From assembly GCA_964514395.1 (NCBI GenBank), contig CAZEQK010000039.1, forward strand, positions 1-29,832: a stretch of DNA of 29,832 nucleotides, in the 5' to 3' direction. The position numbers were made by a program, and so were the translations under genes. Origin of the DNA: CAZEQK01 sp964514395. Its GTDB lineage: Bacteria > Bacillota > Bacilli > Tepidibacillales > Tepidibacillaceae. The notes beneath the pieces are model-generated. The model had not been told where the DNA came from and searched no databases. It was given only the letters and a program-made list of their open reading frames with translations. This document shows positions 7,283 through 15,226 of the stretch, one piece after another; the first letter of the stretch is position 1, and every line of letters begins with the position of its first letter.

Positions 7283-9190
7283 ATGAATTTATGTGCGGTA
7301 CAACAAATTAGTAAAAATTATGCCGGTTTTACGGTATTAGAGGATATTACCTTTGATATTAATCAAGGAGATCGGATTGGGATAGTAGGGCGAAATGGTA
7401 GTGGTAAGACAACCATTTTCAAGCTAATAGCTGACATAGAAAAACCAGATAAAGGCGCTATTTATATCAAAAAGGATATAAAGATTGGTTATTTAGCTCA
7501 AGTTCCTTCATTTAAAGATGACTTCCTTGTATACGATGTTTTAAATATAGCTTTTCAAGAGATTCGAGAGATTGAGAAAAAGATGAAGCAAATCGAAATA
7601 GAAATGTCGGGATTAAGGGATGAAGATGACGCTAATAAACTATTACAAATTTACGGATCGCTACAAGAGAAGTTCCAGCGCTTAGGTGGCTATGAGCTAG
7701 AAGCGGAAATAATGAGAATTGTAAATGGACTTGGAATCATGTCGCTTTTATATAAAGAATATAGCTTACTAAGTGGTGGAGAAAAAACGAAGGTTAGTTT
7801 AGGAATGGTTCTTTTAATGAAACCAGATTTATTCTTATTAGATGAGCCAACGAATAATCTAGACATACAAGCTGTGGATTGGTTGGAAGAGTACTTAAAA
7901 CAGTATGAGGGCACGGTGGTTGTTATCTCCCATGATCGCTATTTCCTTGATAATCTAGCAACTAAAATCTTTGATATTGATCATGGGGAATTATCGATTT
8001 ACCATACGAATTATTCTGAATACGTAAAGGAAAAGGAAGCTGGACTCATGTCTGAATTCGATGCTTATCAGGATCAACAAAAGAAAATTAAAAAAATGAA
8101 GGAAGCAATTAAAAGATTAAGGGAATTTGCAAATAAAGGAAATCCACCCAATGAGAAATTTTATAGAAGGGCAGCAAGTATGGAGAAAGCACTTGAACGA
8201 TTAGAAAAACTCAAAAAGCCAAATATAAATCCTAAACGAATAAATTTGAATTTTGAGGTAAATGAGCGGAGCGGAAAAGAAGTTGTATCTATGGAACATA
8301 TAGAAAAATCCTTTCATGGTAAGAAGTTATTGGATAACATTAGCCTTCATGTCCGATATGAAGAACGGGTTGCTATTATTGGAGGAAATGGCTCTGGGAA
8401 AACGACATTATTAAAGATACTATTAAACGAATATATACCTGATCATGGAGAAGTAGAAGTTGGTAGTAATGTTCAAATTGGATACTTATCACAAAATTTA
8501 ATTGATGAATATGAAACGCTTCATGTCATAGAAGCTTTTAGAGAAAAGGTTATTGTAACAGAAGAGATGGCAAGACATATATTAGCCAAATTTTTGTTTT
8601 ATGGAAATATCGTTTTTAAACAGATAAAGGATTTAAGTGGTGGAGAAAAAATAAGACTCAGACTTGCACAATTAATGTATCAAGACATAAATCTGCTTAT
8701 TTTAGATGAACCTACTAATCATTTGGATATTGATTCTAGGGAAGAATTAGAGGAAGCCTTAGCACAATTTAATGGAACAATCATCTGTATCTCCCATGAT
8801 CGTTACTTTTTAAACAAATTATTTCCAATCACTTACTGGTTAGAAAAGGGCAGACTGATAAAATACGAAGGGAACTATAGCTATGCTAAAAGTAAGAGAG
8901 ATGAAATTACAACTGTTATCAATACAAATGAAATAAAAGAAAAAACAAAGAGGGAAAATGATAAAGGAAGAAAATCTTTAAATAAAATGAAGAATGCTTC
9001 AAAATCCACGTTTACTATTGAACAGATTGAAAGAAAAATTCATGATATTGAAACTGAACTATTACAGATAGAAACACAAATGAATCAGAAGAAAGAATAT
9101 CATAAGCTTATCGATTTACAGATAGAAAAGGAAGCAAAGGAAAAAGAAAGAGATTTATTGTATAAGCAATTAGAAAATTTATTCAACTAA
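7283..9190 (+). CDS. ABC-F family ATPase
   Basis: A 635-residue soluble protein with two ABC cassettes and no membrane segments, so it acts on the ribosome rather than in transport. Cassette 1 has Walker A GRNGSGKTT near residue 37, signature LSGGEKTKVSL and Walker B LFLLDEPTNNLD. Cassette 2 has GGNGSGKTT, LSGGEKIRLRL and LLILDEPTNHLD. Between them is the charged linker typical of ABC-F proteins. The C-terminal about 90 residues form a Lys/Glu-rich coiled coil. The RBS AAAGGATGATG precedes the ATG. Relatives include housekeeping translation factors (YdiF/Uup types) and antibiotic-protection proteins. The subfamily cannot be fixed by eye, but the leader hairpin directly upstream favours a regulated, possibly antibiotic-inducible role. 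Confidence 0.9.
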   Translation: MNLCAVQQISKNYAGFTVLEDITFDINQGDRIGIVGRNGSGKTTIFKLIADIEKPDKGAIYIKKDIKIGYLAQVPSFKDDFLVYDVLNIAFQEIREIEKKMKQIEIEMSGLRDEDDANKLLQIYGSLQEKFQRLGGYELEAEIMRIVNGLGIMSLLYKEYSLLSGGEKTKVSLGMVLLMKPDLFLLDEPTNNLDIQAVDWLEEYLKQYEGTVVVISHDRYFLDNLATKIFDIDHGELSIYHTNYSEYVKEKEAGLMSEFDAYQDQQKKIKKMKEAIKRLREFANKGNPPNEKFYRRAASMEKALERLEKLKKPNINPKRINLNFEVNERSGKEVVSMEHIEKSFHGKKLLDNISLHVRYEERVAIIGGNGSGKTTLLKILLNEYIPDHGEVEVGSNVQIGYLSQNLIDEYETLHVIEAFREKVIVTEEMARHILAKFLFYGNIVFKQIKDLSGGEKIRLRLAQLMYQDINLLILDEPTNHLDIDSREELEEALAQFNGTIICISHDRYFLNKLFPITYWLEKGRLIKYEGNYSYAKSKRDEITTVINTNEIKEKTKRENDKGRKSLNKMKNASKSTFTIEQIERKIHDIETELLQIETQMNQKKEYHKLIDLQIEKEAKEKERDLLYKQLENLFN

Positions 9191-9234
9191 GCATGTAGAT
9201 AATCTATCTATAGAAAGCTTCACAATTTGAGTAA

Positions 9235-9429
9235 TGGGAGAAGAAGAAGGTAAGAGCAACGATATTTTCTATGATTAGTGTGACTAATAGCTTTTCCATC
9301 ATGATTATGTTCCCACTTTATGGCTATTTCATTGACAGGATGGGATTCCAAAATGCTTTTATGTTATTAACTGTTCCTATGATTCTTATTATCCTTGGAT
9401 TTATCTATTTACGAAATCGCATTAACTAA
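9235..9429 (+). pseudogene. C-terminal remnant of an MFS transporter
   Basis: One frame after the stop at 9232-9234 encodes 64 residues with no start codon or ribosome binding site at its head. They read KKKVRATIFSMISVTNSF, then FPLYGYFIDRMGFQNAF, then a hydrophobic helix ending in LRNRIN. This pattern matches the last two transmembrane helices and the intervening G-(Y/F)-x-I-D-R loop of major facilitator superfamily exporters. The rest of the gene is absent; the ABC-F gene ends 44 bases upstream. It is most likely the residue of a deletion that joined the ABC-F gene to the cyd region. Confidence 0.7.
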
Positions 9430-9452
9430 TCTTTTTTAAGATCATCCTATGA

Positions 9453-9484
9453 TTTGTGTATGAATATCTATAGATTTTCACAAA
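9453..9484. promoter_or_regulatory. Inverted repeat TTTGTG-N20-CACAAA upstream of cydA
   Basis: The half-sites resemble those of redox regulators of the Rex type (TTGTGAA), but the 20-base spacing is wrong for one Rex operator. It is noted as a possible regulatory site in the roughly 110 bases between the MFS remnant and cydA. No convincing promoter hexamers were seen here. Confidence 0.25.
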
Positions 9485-9540
9485 CTGTAATTATCAGATA
9501 TGGAAATGGATTTTTACATAAAAGAAAGGATGAAGATGAT

Positions 9541-10869
9541 ATGGACCATATGTTAAACGCAAGATCCCTCTTTGGTACAACCATGGGTTTTCATATTATT
9601 TATGCGACACTAGGTATTGGTTTACCTTTGATGATGCTAATAGCTGAGCTATTATATCAGAAAACGAAAGATATAGATTACGCCATTATGGCAAAGAGAT
9701 GGACGAAAACCTTTGCAGTTTTACTAGGAGTTGGAATTCCGACAGGAACCATTGCTAGCGTACAATTATCCTTATTATGGCCAGGATTTATGGAGGTTGT
9801 TGGTAAGGTCATTGCTTTACCCTTTCAGTTAGAAATCTACGCCTTTTTTTTAGAAGCATTATTTATGACCATTTATGTGTATGCAGCAGATCGTATTTCT
9901 AGTTTTATGAGGATAGTAAGTCTGTTTTTTGTAGCCATTGGTGCTGCTTTGTCAGCAGCATTGATAACAAATGTACATGCATTTCAAGAAACACCAAGTG
10001 GGTTTACTATCACTAATGGTGAAATTACAAACGTTGATCCCTGGGCTGCCTTTTTTAATCCGATCTTTCTTAATACGGCTTATCATGTTATTACATCTGC
10101 TTTTGTAGTTGGGGCCTTTATCATTTCTACCATTGCAGCTTATAAGCTGTTAAAGAAAAACGGGTCAAAAAGAGAATATGCCTTTCATAAAAAAGCGTTA
10201 ATGATGGCCATCATCGTTGGGGGTATTTTTAGCTTTTTAACCGCTTTAAATGGACATGAATCGGCCATAGAGCTTTATAAATATCAGCCAGAAAAGCTTG
10301 CAGCAGCTGAAGGATTGTTCGAAACACGTGCCAATGCACCTCTAGCGGTTGGTGGTATAGCTGACCCTAATACAGAGACTGTGAAATGGGCAGTACAAAT
10401 ACCAGGACTATTAAGTGTTCTAGCTACCGGAACGACTAGTGGGGTTATCAAGGGTTTAAATGAGTTTCCTAGAGAAGAATGGCCACCTTTATTTATCCAT
10501 CTCTTATTTGACTCAATGGTAGGGATAGGTACGTTATTAATTCTCTTATCCTTGACAGCCATTGGCTTTAGAATGATTAAAAAACATTTAGATTTTCCAA
10601 GGTGGTTGTTATATGCCTTTGTCTCATCTGGACCACTAGCTTTGTTAAGTATAGAGTCTGGTTGGATTTTTTCCTGTGTAGGACGCTATCCATGGACGAT
10701 TTATCGAATATTGCATATCGATGATGCAGTTACGACTACAGGTAATATTGGATTGTTTTTTATCATCTTTATTGGTTTATATGTATTTTTAAGCATTGGG
10801 GTAATATATATCATCCGTTATTACTTTAAACATCATCCTTTAATGGATGATTTAGAACAGGTTAAATAA
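9541..10869 (+). CDS. cydA: Cytochrome bd quinol oxidase subunit I
   Basis: A 442-residue membrane protein, the heme-bearing subunit of the bd-type terminal oxidase that reduces O2 with menaquinol at the cytoplasmic membrane. Visible landmarks are the conserved N-terminal His (His18 in GFHII), the LEIYAFFLEALFM helix with the paired glutamates of the proton path, a second heme-ligand His in NTAYHVITSAF, and a GRYPW motif, the Gram-positive counterpart of GRQPW. The quinol-binding loop is short, as usual in Bacillus-type enzymes. ATG 9541 is chosen because AAAGGATGAAG lies just before it; the frame is open further upstream to 9454 but without family similarity. It is followed 13 bases later by cydB. 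No cydCD genes follow. Confidence 0.93.
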   Translation: MDHMLNARSLFGTTMGFHIIYATLGIGLPLMMLIAELLYQKTKDIDYAIMAKRWTKTFAVLLGVGIPTGTIASVQLSLLWPGFMEVVGKVIALPFQLEIYAFFLEALFMTIYVYAADRISSFMRIVSLFFVAIGAALSAALITNVHAFQETPSGFTITNGEITNVDPWAAFFNPIFLNTAYHVITSAFVVGAFIISTIAAYKLLKKNGSKREYAFHKKALMMAIIVGGIFSFLTALNGHESAIELYKYQPEKLAAAEGLFETRANAPLAVGGIADPNTETVKWAVQIPGLLSVLATGTTSGVIKGLNEFPREEWPPLFIHLLFDSMVGIGTLLILLSLTAIGFRMIKKHLDFPRWLLYAFVSSGPLALLSIESGWIFSCVGRYPWTIYRILHIDDAVTTTGNIGLFFIIFIGLYVFLSIGVIYIIRYYFKHHPLMDDLEQVK

Positions 10870-10882
10870 AGGAGGAATTGAA

Positions 10883-11887
10883 ATGGACGCAGAAATATTA
10901 AGTATATTAATGCTTTGGATCTTTATATTAGTCTACGCCATAGCTGGGGCTTTAGATTTTGGAACAGGATTTTGGTCAATGATTTATTCCAACCAAAAGC
11001 ATACAAAGGCAGGAGAGATAGCCAATAAATATCTGTCACCCTCTTGGGAGGTAACGAATGTTTTTTTAGTGATGTTTGTTGTAACCCTAATTAGCTTTTT
11101 TCCAAAAGCAACCTTTACGTTTGGTACTGTTCTCTTTATACCTGGAAGCTTGATATTAATACTACTAGCTATTAGAACAGCTTTTCTTGTTTTTGCTCAC
11201 TCTATGGAGAGCTTTCGAAAACCATTAAATCAGGTGTCTGGGATTACAGGACTGTTAATTCCAGCTTTACTTGTCGTTGTATTACCAGTAACCCACGGCG
11301 GCTATATCGATGTGATCAATGGAAATCAGACCTTATCCTTGCTTAAGGTTTTCACAAGTCCAACTGTTTATGCCTTTATCGCAGTTGCACTTAGCTCTAC
11401 ATTATATATTTCCTCCGTTTTTTTAGCTGATTATTCAAACTATGCCGGGGACAAAAGTGCGGTAAAAATATATAGAAAACAGTCGCTTTGGTTGGGGCCA
11501 ACGACGGTAATTATTGGTTTATTACTTATTATTGCTTTAAAATTCGAAGCAGCATGGTTATACGAAAACATGTTAAACCGTCTTTTATGGGTTGGATTAT
11601 CTCTCGTTGTATTCTTAATAGCATATGGGACTCTAATAAGATCAAGACATTATAATATTGCTTTGTTTTTAACCATTTTACAATTTCTTTTAATCGGATA
11701 TGCTTACGGGGCTTCCCACTTGCCTTATTTAATTTATCCAGCTACGATAAAGGAGAGCTTGACCAATATATCTATGTTTAGAACTTTAGTTTATTCTTAT
11801 ATCATCAATACCATTATTCTCATACCAATATTAGTGTATCATTGGCGCCTATTTGTTAGAAATAAGAGGTATTTAAAGCAAGAATAG
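10883..11887 (+). CDS. cydB: Cytochrome bd quinol oxidase subunit II
   Basis: A 334-residue polytopic membrane protein that partners CydA. It has about eight or nine hydrophobic helices, the N-terminal ALDFGTGFWSM segment typical of CydB, and a helix ending FAHSMESFRKPL. The ATG has AAAGGAGGAATTG immediately upstream, and the gene follows cydA by 13 bases, so the two are co-transcribed and co-translated in similar amounts. Length agrees with the family. The DUF503 gene follows directly. Confidence 0.92.
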   Translation: MDAEILSILMLWIFILVYAIAGALDFGTGFWSMIYSNQKHTKAGEIANKYLSPSWEVTNVFLVMFVVTLISFFPKATFTFGTVLFIPGSLILILLAIRTAFLVFAHSMESFRKPLNQVSGITGLLIPALLVVVLPVTHGGYIDVINGNQTLSLLKVFTSPTVYAFIAVALSSTLYISSVFLADYSNYAGDKSAVKIYRKQSLWLGPTTVIIGLLLIIALKFEAAWLYENMLNRLLWVGLSLVVFLIAYGTLIRSRHYNIALFLTILQFLLIGYAYGASHLPYLIYPATIKESLTNISMFRTLVYSYIINTIILIPILVYHWRLFVRNKRYLKQE

Positions 11888-11899
11888 AAGGTGATAGGG

Positions 11900-12181
11900 T
11901 TGTTCATTGGGACTGGCAAAATATATTTAGTAGCAAGCTGGGTACATTCTCTTAAGGAAAAAAGAATGATATTAAAAAGTATAATGGACAAGGTGAAGCA
12001 TCGATTTAATGTTTCTATTGCTGAAATCGAAAATCAAGATATCCATCAATCCATTGTGATTGGGATTGCTTGTGTCAGTAATGATAAAAGTCATGCAAAT
12101 AGCACAATCCAGCATGTAATCAACTATATAGAAGATCATACGGATGCCCTAGTTGAGAAAACAGAGATTGAACTATTTTAA
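11900..12181 (+). CDS. DUF503 family protein (YlxP-like)
   Basis: A small protein of 93 residues containing the family hallmark HSLKEKRMILKSIMDKVKHR, followed by FNVSIAEIENQD and a second half with VSNDKSHANSTIQHVINYIE. Members of DUF503 are ferredoxin-like-fold proteins, often encoded near rbfA and infB. Here the gene instead trails cydAB by about a dozen bases. TTG 11900 is preferred because AAGGTGAT is correctly spaced before it and the protein then starts at the family position (MFIGTGKIYL). A GTG at 11891 lacks a good RBS. Function is unknown; a role linked to ribosome maturation has been suggested for the family. Confidence 0.85.
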   Translation: MFIGTGKIYLVASWVHSLKEKRMILKSIMDKVKHRFNVSIAEIENQDIHQSIVIGIACVSNDKSHANSTIQHVINYIEDHTDALVEKTEIELF

Positions 12182-12206
12182 ACTTTACTTCATAATTTTT
12201 CATACA

Positions 12207-12237
12207 TTTATTCCACAATAAATATATGTTTATTCCA
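12207..12237 (+). promoter_or_regulatory. Direct repeats TTTATTCCA (22-bp period)
   Basis: Two identical 9-mers at 12207-12215 and 12229-12237 lie on the same face of the helix, two turns apart, upstream of the secreted coiled-coil gene. OmpR-type response regulators commonly bind tandem direct repeats, and such a regulator is encoded next door at 12911. A small palindrome ATCATG-T-CATGAT lies at 12258-12270. Confidence 0.35.
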
Positions 12238-12292
12238 ATCTTCCTTTGTAAAATAATCATGTCATGATAAAACAATAAAGGGAGATGGAAAA

Positions 12293-12823
12293 ATGAAAAA
12301 ATTTATTGCGGTTTTACTTGTAGGGTTATTATTAATAGGAAGTGCTGGTACCATATTTGCGAAGGATTCAGGTAGTGATAATCAAGCTCAGCTAGATCAA
12401 GCAAAGGTAAAGGCTCCAAGACTCATTTTTTTAAAGGAATTTCAGAATGAATATCATCAAATAAACCAGCTACATAAACAAAGGTTAGAGCTAAGAATGG
12501 AAGTCATTGATAAGCATGATCGGTTAATTGATTTACTGATTGCTGCAAAGGAAAATAAGAATAAAGAGGTATTAGCAAAAGCAAAAGAAGTAAAGCAAGA
12601 AATAAACAGCCTAAATGATCAAATCACTTCGAATCTTCAGCAGATAAAACAAGAAAAAGCGAGCTTTAGAGCAGAAATTATAAATAAAAATATCGACACC
12701 GCTAGAGAGCACCTTACCAATATCATTACTTTATTAGGTAATGGCAATGACCTAGTTACAAAAAAATTAGCGTTACTTGATCAAGTAATTAACATTTTAT
12801 CAAATAGTGATACAAACTTATAA
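12293..12823 (+). CDS. Secreted helical protein of unknown function
   Basis: A 176-residue protein with a clear signal peptide: MKKF, then a hydrophobic core, then a likely cleavage after IFA-K near residue 24. The mature part is highly charged and almost wholly helical, with heptad-like stretches such as HKQRLELRMEVIDKHDRLID and KEVKQEINSLNDQITSNLQQ, predicting a coiled coil. I do not recognise a named family. General resemblance to Spy/CpxP-like extracytoplasmic helical chaperones is only architectural, and no LTxxQ motif is seen. RBS AAAGGGAGATGG precedes the ATG. The gene lies just before an OmpR/EnvZ pair and may be its target or sensor partner, separated from it by a terminator. Confidence 0.8.
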   Translation: MKKFIAVLLVGLLLIGSAGTIFAKDSGSDNQAQLDQAKVKAPRLIFLKEFQNEYHQINQLHKQRLELRMEVIDKHDRLIDLLIAAKENKNKEVLAKAKEVKQEINSLNDQITSNLQQIKQEKASFRAEIINKNIDTAREHLTNIITLLGNGNDLVTKKLALLDQVINILSNSDTNL

Positions 12824-12836
12824 TTAATTAAATTTT

Positions 12837-12880
12837 AACCCATAGCCTATGGTTTTTCTATCCAAAAGCTATGGGTTTTT
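12837..12880 (+). terminator. Intrinsic terminator
   Basis: A 10-bp perfect stem AACCCATAGC (12837-12846)/GCTATGGGTT (12868-12877) is followed by TTTTT. The large loop contains a further CCATAG/CTATGG alternative. It separates the secreted-protein gene from the two-component genes. Confidence 0.8.
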
Positions 12881-12910
12881 GGTACACTATTATTAAGGTG
12901 GTGGATGTTT

Positions 12911-13594
12911 TTGAAGCATATTTTTGTAGTTGATGATGAAAAAAATATCAGAGAAATTATTAAGAAATTTTTAGAAAAAGAAGGCTACAAGATCACTTTG
13001 TTTGAAAATGGTCTACAGATTATCAATGAGATGGAAAGATTAAAGCCAGATTTGCTTGTTATTGATATTATGATGCCTGGGATAGACGGGTTAGAGCTTT
13101 GTAAACAGATAAGAAAAAAAAGTGAAATCCCGATTATATTTGTTTCTGCAAGAGATGATGAATTTGACAAAATTTTAGGGTTAGAAATTGGTGGAGATGA
13201 TTATCTAACAAAGCCATTCAGTCCAAGGGAACTGGTCGTACGTATAAAAAATATATTTAAAAGGATTGAACTACATTCAATCAATGAGCTACAAGGTGAG
13301 AAAATTTCGATTAAAGATATCACTATTTTCACGAAAAGGAGATTGATAGCAAAGGATAATATACCATTAGATTTAACCACAAAAGAATATGATCTTTTTC
13401 TTTTTATGGCAATAAATAAAAATATACCCTTTACTAGAGATGCTCTATTAGAAAAAATATGGGGCTTTGAATATACCGGCGGAGAAAGAATGATTGATGA
13501 TTTAGTGAAAAGAATTAGAAAAAAACTTAAAGAGATAGGCTCTATCGTAGAAATTTCAACAGTATGGGGGTACGGTTATAAAATTGAGAATTAA
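12911..13594 (+). CDS. OmpR/PhoB-family response regulator
   Basis: A 227-residue two-domain regulator. The receiver domain starts with the acidic pair in FVVDDEKN. The phospho-acceptor is Asp52 in VIDIMMPG, the switch Ser is in FVSARDD and the conserved Lys is in YLTKPFSP. The C-terminal winged helix has LTTKEYDLFLFMA, LLEKIWGFEY and a DDLVKRIRKKL recognition segment, ending in the GYGYKIE wing. TTG 12911 is preferred over ATG 12905 because AGGTGG at 12896-12901 is correctly spaced for it and too close to the ATG. It overlaps the downstream kinase gene by a few bases, so the pair is translationally coupled. The signal is unknown. Confidence 0.92.
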   Translation: MKHIFVVDDEKNIREIIKKFLEKEGYKITLFENGLQIINEMERLKPDLLVIDIMMPGIDGLELCKQIRKKSEIPIIFVSARDDEFDKILGLEIGGDDYLTKPFSPRELVVRIKNIFKRIELHSINELQGEKISIKDITIFTKRRLIAKDNIPLDLTTKEYDLFLFMAINKNIPFTRDALLEKIWGFEYTGGERMIDDLVKRIRKKLKEIGSIVEISTVWGYGYKIEN

Positions 13595-14942
13595 AATGAA
13601 GATCAGAAAAAAAATATTTTTAACTTATTTGCTTCTTTTGGTGATTACGATTTTTGTATCCTTTGGCTCCTTTAAATTTTTATCCCAAAGCTATCTAATA
13701 AGAGAAACAAAAAAGCAGCTTAATATTGAGGGTAAGCTCATTGTAAATACATATAAGAATGCAAAGCTAACCGACAAAAAAGTGATAGAAAAGATTTTAA
13801 ATAGTAGGGGGATAGAAGTAGCTAAACGTATCATTAATGCGAATATTATTATTTTAGATAATAATAAAGATATTGTTTTTTCAAATTTAAATATACAGAA
13901 CAAAAGGGAAGTATTAACCTTATTGAAGCATGTCAGTGAGACAAAAGAGTATGTTGCGGTTAGACTTCCCATCCAAAATAATAATAATCAGGTCAAGGGA
14001 AGTATTATTCTATTTACAAGAATTAAGGATATTAAGAATTTAAATAGTCTTATGTTTGGTACTCAGCTTTTAAGCTTTTTAATTGCGACTATTATCGCTT
14101 TACTTATTGGATTTGTGATGGGAAATCATTTGACCAAACCATTGAGAAAATTAAGGAACATGATTAGTGATTTCTCTCTACATAAGGATAATAAGGTAAC
14201 ACCAATAAGAACTGGAGACGAAATAGAAGATCTCTCCGTCAGCTTTGAAAACATGGCCAATAAGCTGAAAACCTATGATCAAAAGCAAAGAAGCTTTCTT
14301 CAAAATGTTTCCCACGAGTTGAAAACTCCTTTAATGTCTATACAGGGTAATGCAGAGGCCATAAAAGAAGGTGTAGTTGAAGGAGAAGAAATAGATGAAA
14401 GTCTAGCTATTATTATTGATGAGAGTCAAAGATTAAAAAAAATAGTGGAAGAGTTAATTTATCTGACCAAGCTTGAAAATATTTCTGATAACTTTAAGAT
14501 GGATAAAGTAAGTATCAAGATGATCATCGAAGGTGCGATAAAGAGTGTGAAATCCATTGCTATGAATAAGGGGATAAGTATCATTATTAATGGTGAATTG
14601 GACGTCATTGGGGATTTTGACCAGGATAAACTTAAAAGAGCTTTTATTAATCTTATTGGAAATGGTATTCACTATGCAAAGAAGACAATTACTATGGCTA
14701 TAACAAAAAATGAAAATCATACATTGGCTATTAAAATAGCAGATGATGGTGATGGTATAACGGTAGGAGAAGAGACAAAAATATTTGATCGATTTTATAA
14801 AGGAGAGAATGGTGGCACAGGAATTGGTTTAGCCATTGTAAAAGCAATTATTGAAGCGCATGGGGGTACGATCGAAGCCTACAATAATAATGGAGCCATT
14901 TTTAAAATAATAATCCCAATATCTCACTCAACAAATTCTTGA
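13584..14942 (+). CDS. Sensor histidine kinase (HAMP type)
   Basis: A membrane kinase of about 450 residues pairing with the regulator just upstream. Transmembrane helix 1 is near residues 10-28. An extracytoplasmic sensor of about 125 residues follows, then transmembrane helix 2 (LIATIIALLIGFVMG), a HAMP domain, and the HisKA box NVSHELKTP with phospho-acceptor His244. The ATP-binding domain has LIGNGIHYAKK (N box), ADDGDGI (G1), IFDRFYKGENGGTGIGLA (F and G2). The frame starts with TTG 13584; ATG 13596, overlapping the regulator stop region, is an equally plausible start and neither has a strong RBS. The sensor region resembles no ligand-binding family I can name. Confidence 0.92.
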   Translation: MRIKMKIRKKIFLTYLLLLVITIFVSFGSFKFLSQSYLIRETKKQLNIEGKLIVNTYKNAKLTDKKVIEKILNSRGIEVAKRIINANIIILDNNKDIVFSNLNIQNKREVLTLLKHVSETKEYVAVRLPIQNNNNQVKGSIILFTRIKDIKNLNSLMFGTQLLSFLIATIIALLIGFVMGNHLTKPLRKLRNMISDFSLHKDNKVTPIRTGDEIEDLSVSFENMANKLKTYDQKQRSFLQNVSHELKTPLMSIQGNAEAIKEGVVEGEEIDESLAIIIDESQRLKKIVEELIYLTKLENISDNFKMDKVSIKMIIEGAIKSVKSIAMNKGISIIINGELDVIGDFDQDKLKRAFINLIGNGIHYAKKTITMAITKNENHTLAIKIADDGDGITVGEETKIFDRFYKGENGGTGIGLAIVKAIIEAHGGTIEAYNNNGAIFKIIIPISHSTNS

Positions 14943-14969
14943 TGAATAGAACACATCAGGAATTTTTTT
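14932..14969 (+). terminator. Intrinsic terminator after the histidine kinase
   Basis: AATTCTTGATG pairs with CATCAGGAATT (one G-T wobble) across a 9-base loop and is followed by a run of seven T. The left arm overlaps the kinase stop codon. Confidence 0.85.
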
Positions 14970-15010
14970 CTATTTATCTTCGGTTTCAACAAGACTTCCT
15001 CTTCAATACC

Positions 15011-15153
15011 GAAAGAGGGAGTTGTTTCAATCCCTCGAAATAAGGCTGGCATAGCACGACTTAATGCTTTAGCATTTAGTGTGACTTGTGCCCTATGGGT
15101 GCTAAGGTTCAGGTGGAGATAAAAAACTCCATCTGAACCAAGTCTTCTTTATT
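15011..15153 (+). repeat. Structured repeat, possible IS605/TnpB-type right end (omega-RNA-like)
   Basis: The last 23 bases are identical to window positions 1-23, and both copies end at the same base. The element is rich in helices: GAGGGA (15015-15020)/TCCCTC (15031-15036); TAGCAC (15052-15057)/GTGCTA (15099-15104) enclosing AATGC-TTTA-GCATT; and a 13-bp hairpin 15106-15118/15127-15139 with one G-T pair. A roughly 140-nt multi-helix RNA ending flush with an element boundary is how TnpB guide RNAs sit at IS605-family right ends. No transposase or TnpB ORF is present here, so this identity is an inference. The left boundary is uncertain. Confidence 0.5.
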
Positions 15154-15182
15154 TGACAGATAGCTTGTTTTTTTAATAAAAT
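15153..15182 (+). promoter_or_regulatory. Promoter of the tetR-ABC operon
   Basis: A consensus -35 TTGACA (15153-15158) and TAAAAT (15177-15182) are 18 bases apart. The first T of the -35 is the last base of the repeat at 15011-15153, so the promoter straddles the element boundary. Confidence 0.6.
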
Positions 15183-15183
15183 A

Positions 15184-15211
15184 TGAATGTATTCAAATAT
15201 GAACGCGTTCA
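15184..15211. promoter_or_regulatory. Paired palindromic operators of the TetR regulator
   Basis: TGAATGTATTCA (15184-15195) and the perfect palindrome TGAACGCGTTCA (15200-15211) share TGAA-N4-TTCA arms and are centred 16 bp apart. They lie between the -10 and the tetR start, covering the likely transcription start. This is the expected place for autorepression. FadR/FapR-type and other TetR sites have comparable geometry. Confidence 0.6.
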
Positions 15212-15226
15212 ATTTATGGTGATGCT

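Noticed and set aside
9453..9484. A Rex operator upstream of cydA.
   Set aside because: The half-sites are similar, but the spacing is 20 bases rather than the 18-bp TTGTGAA-N4-TTCACAA; listed only as an inverted repeat of low confidence.
9454..9540. An N-terminal extension of CydA.
   Set aside because: It has no similarity to CydA, lacks a ribosome binding site, and the internal ATG 9541 has one.
15024..15045. GTTTCAATCCCTC resembles the start of some CRISPR repeats.
   Set aside because: Only one copy is present, there is no regular spacing, and it is part of a longer hairpin-rich repeat.
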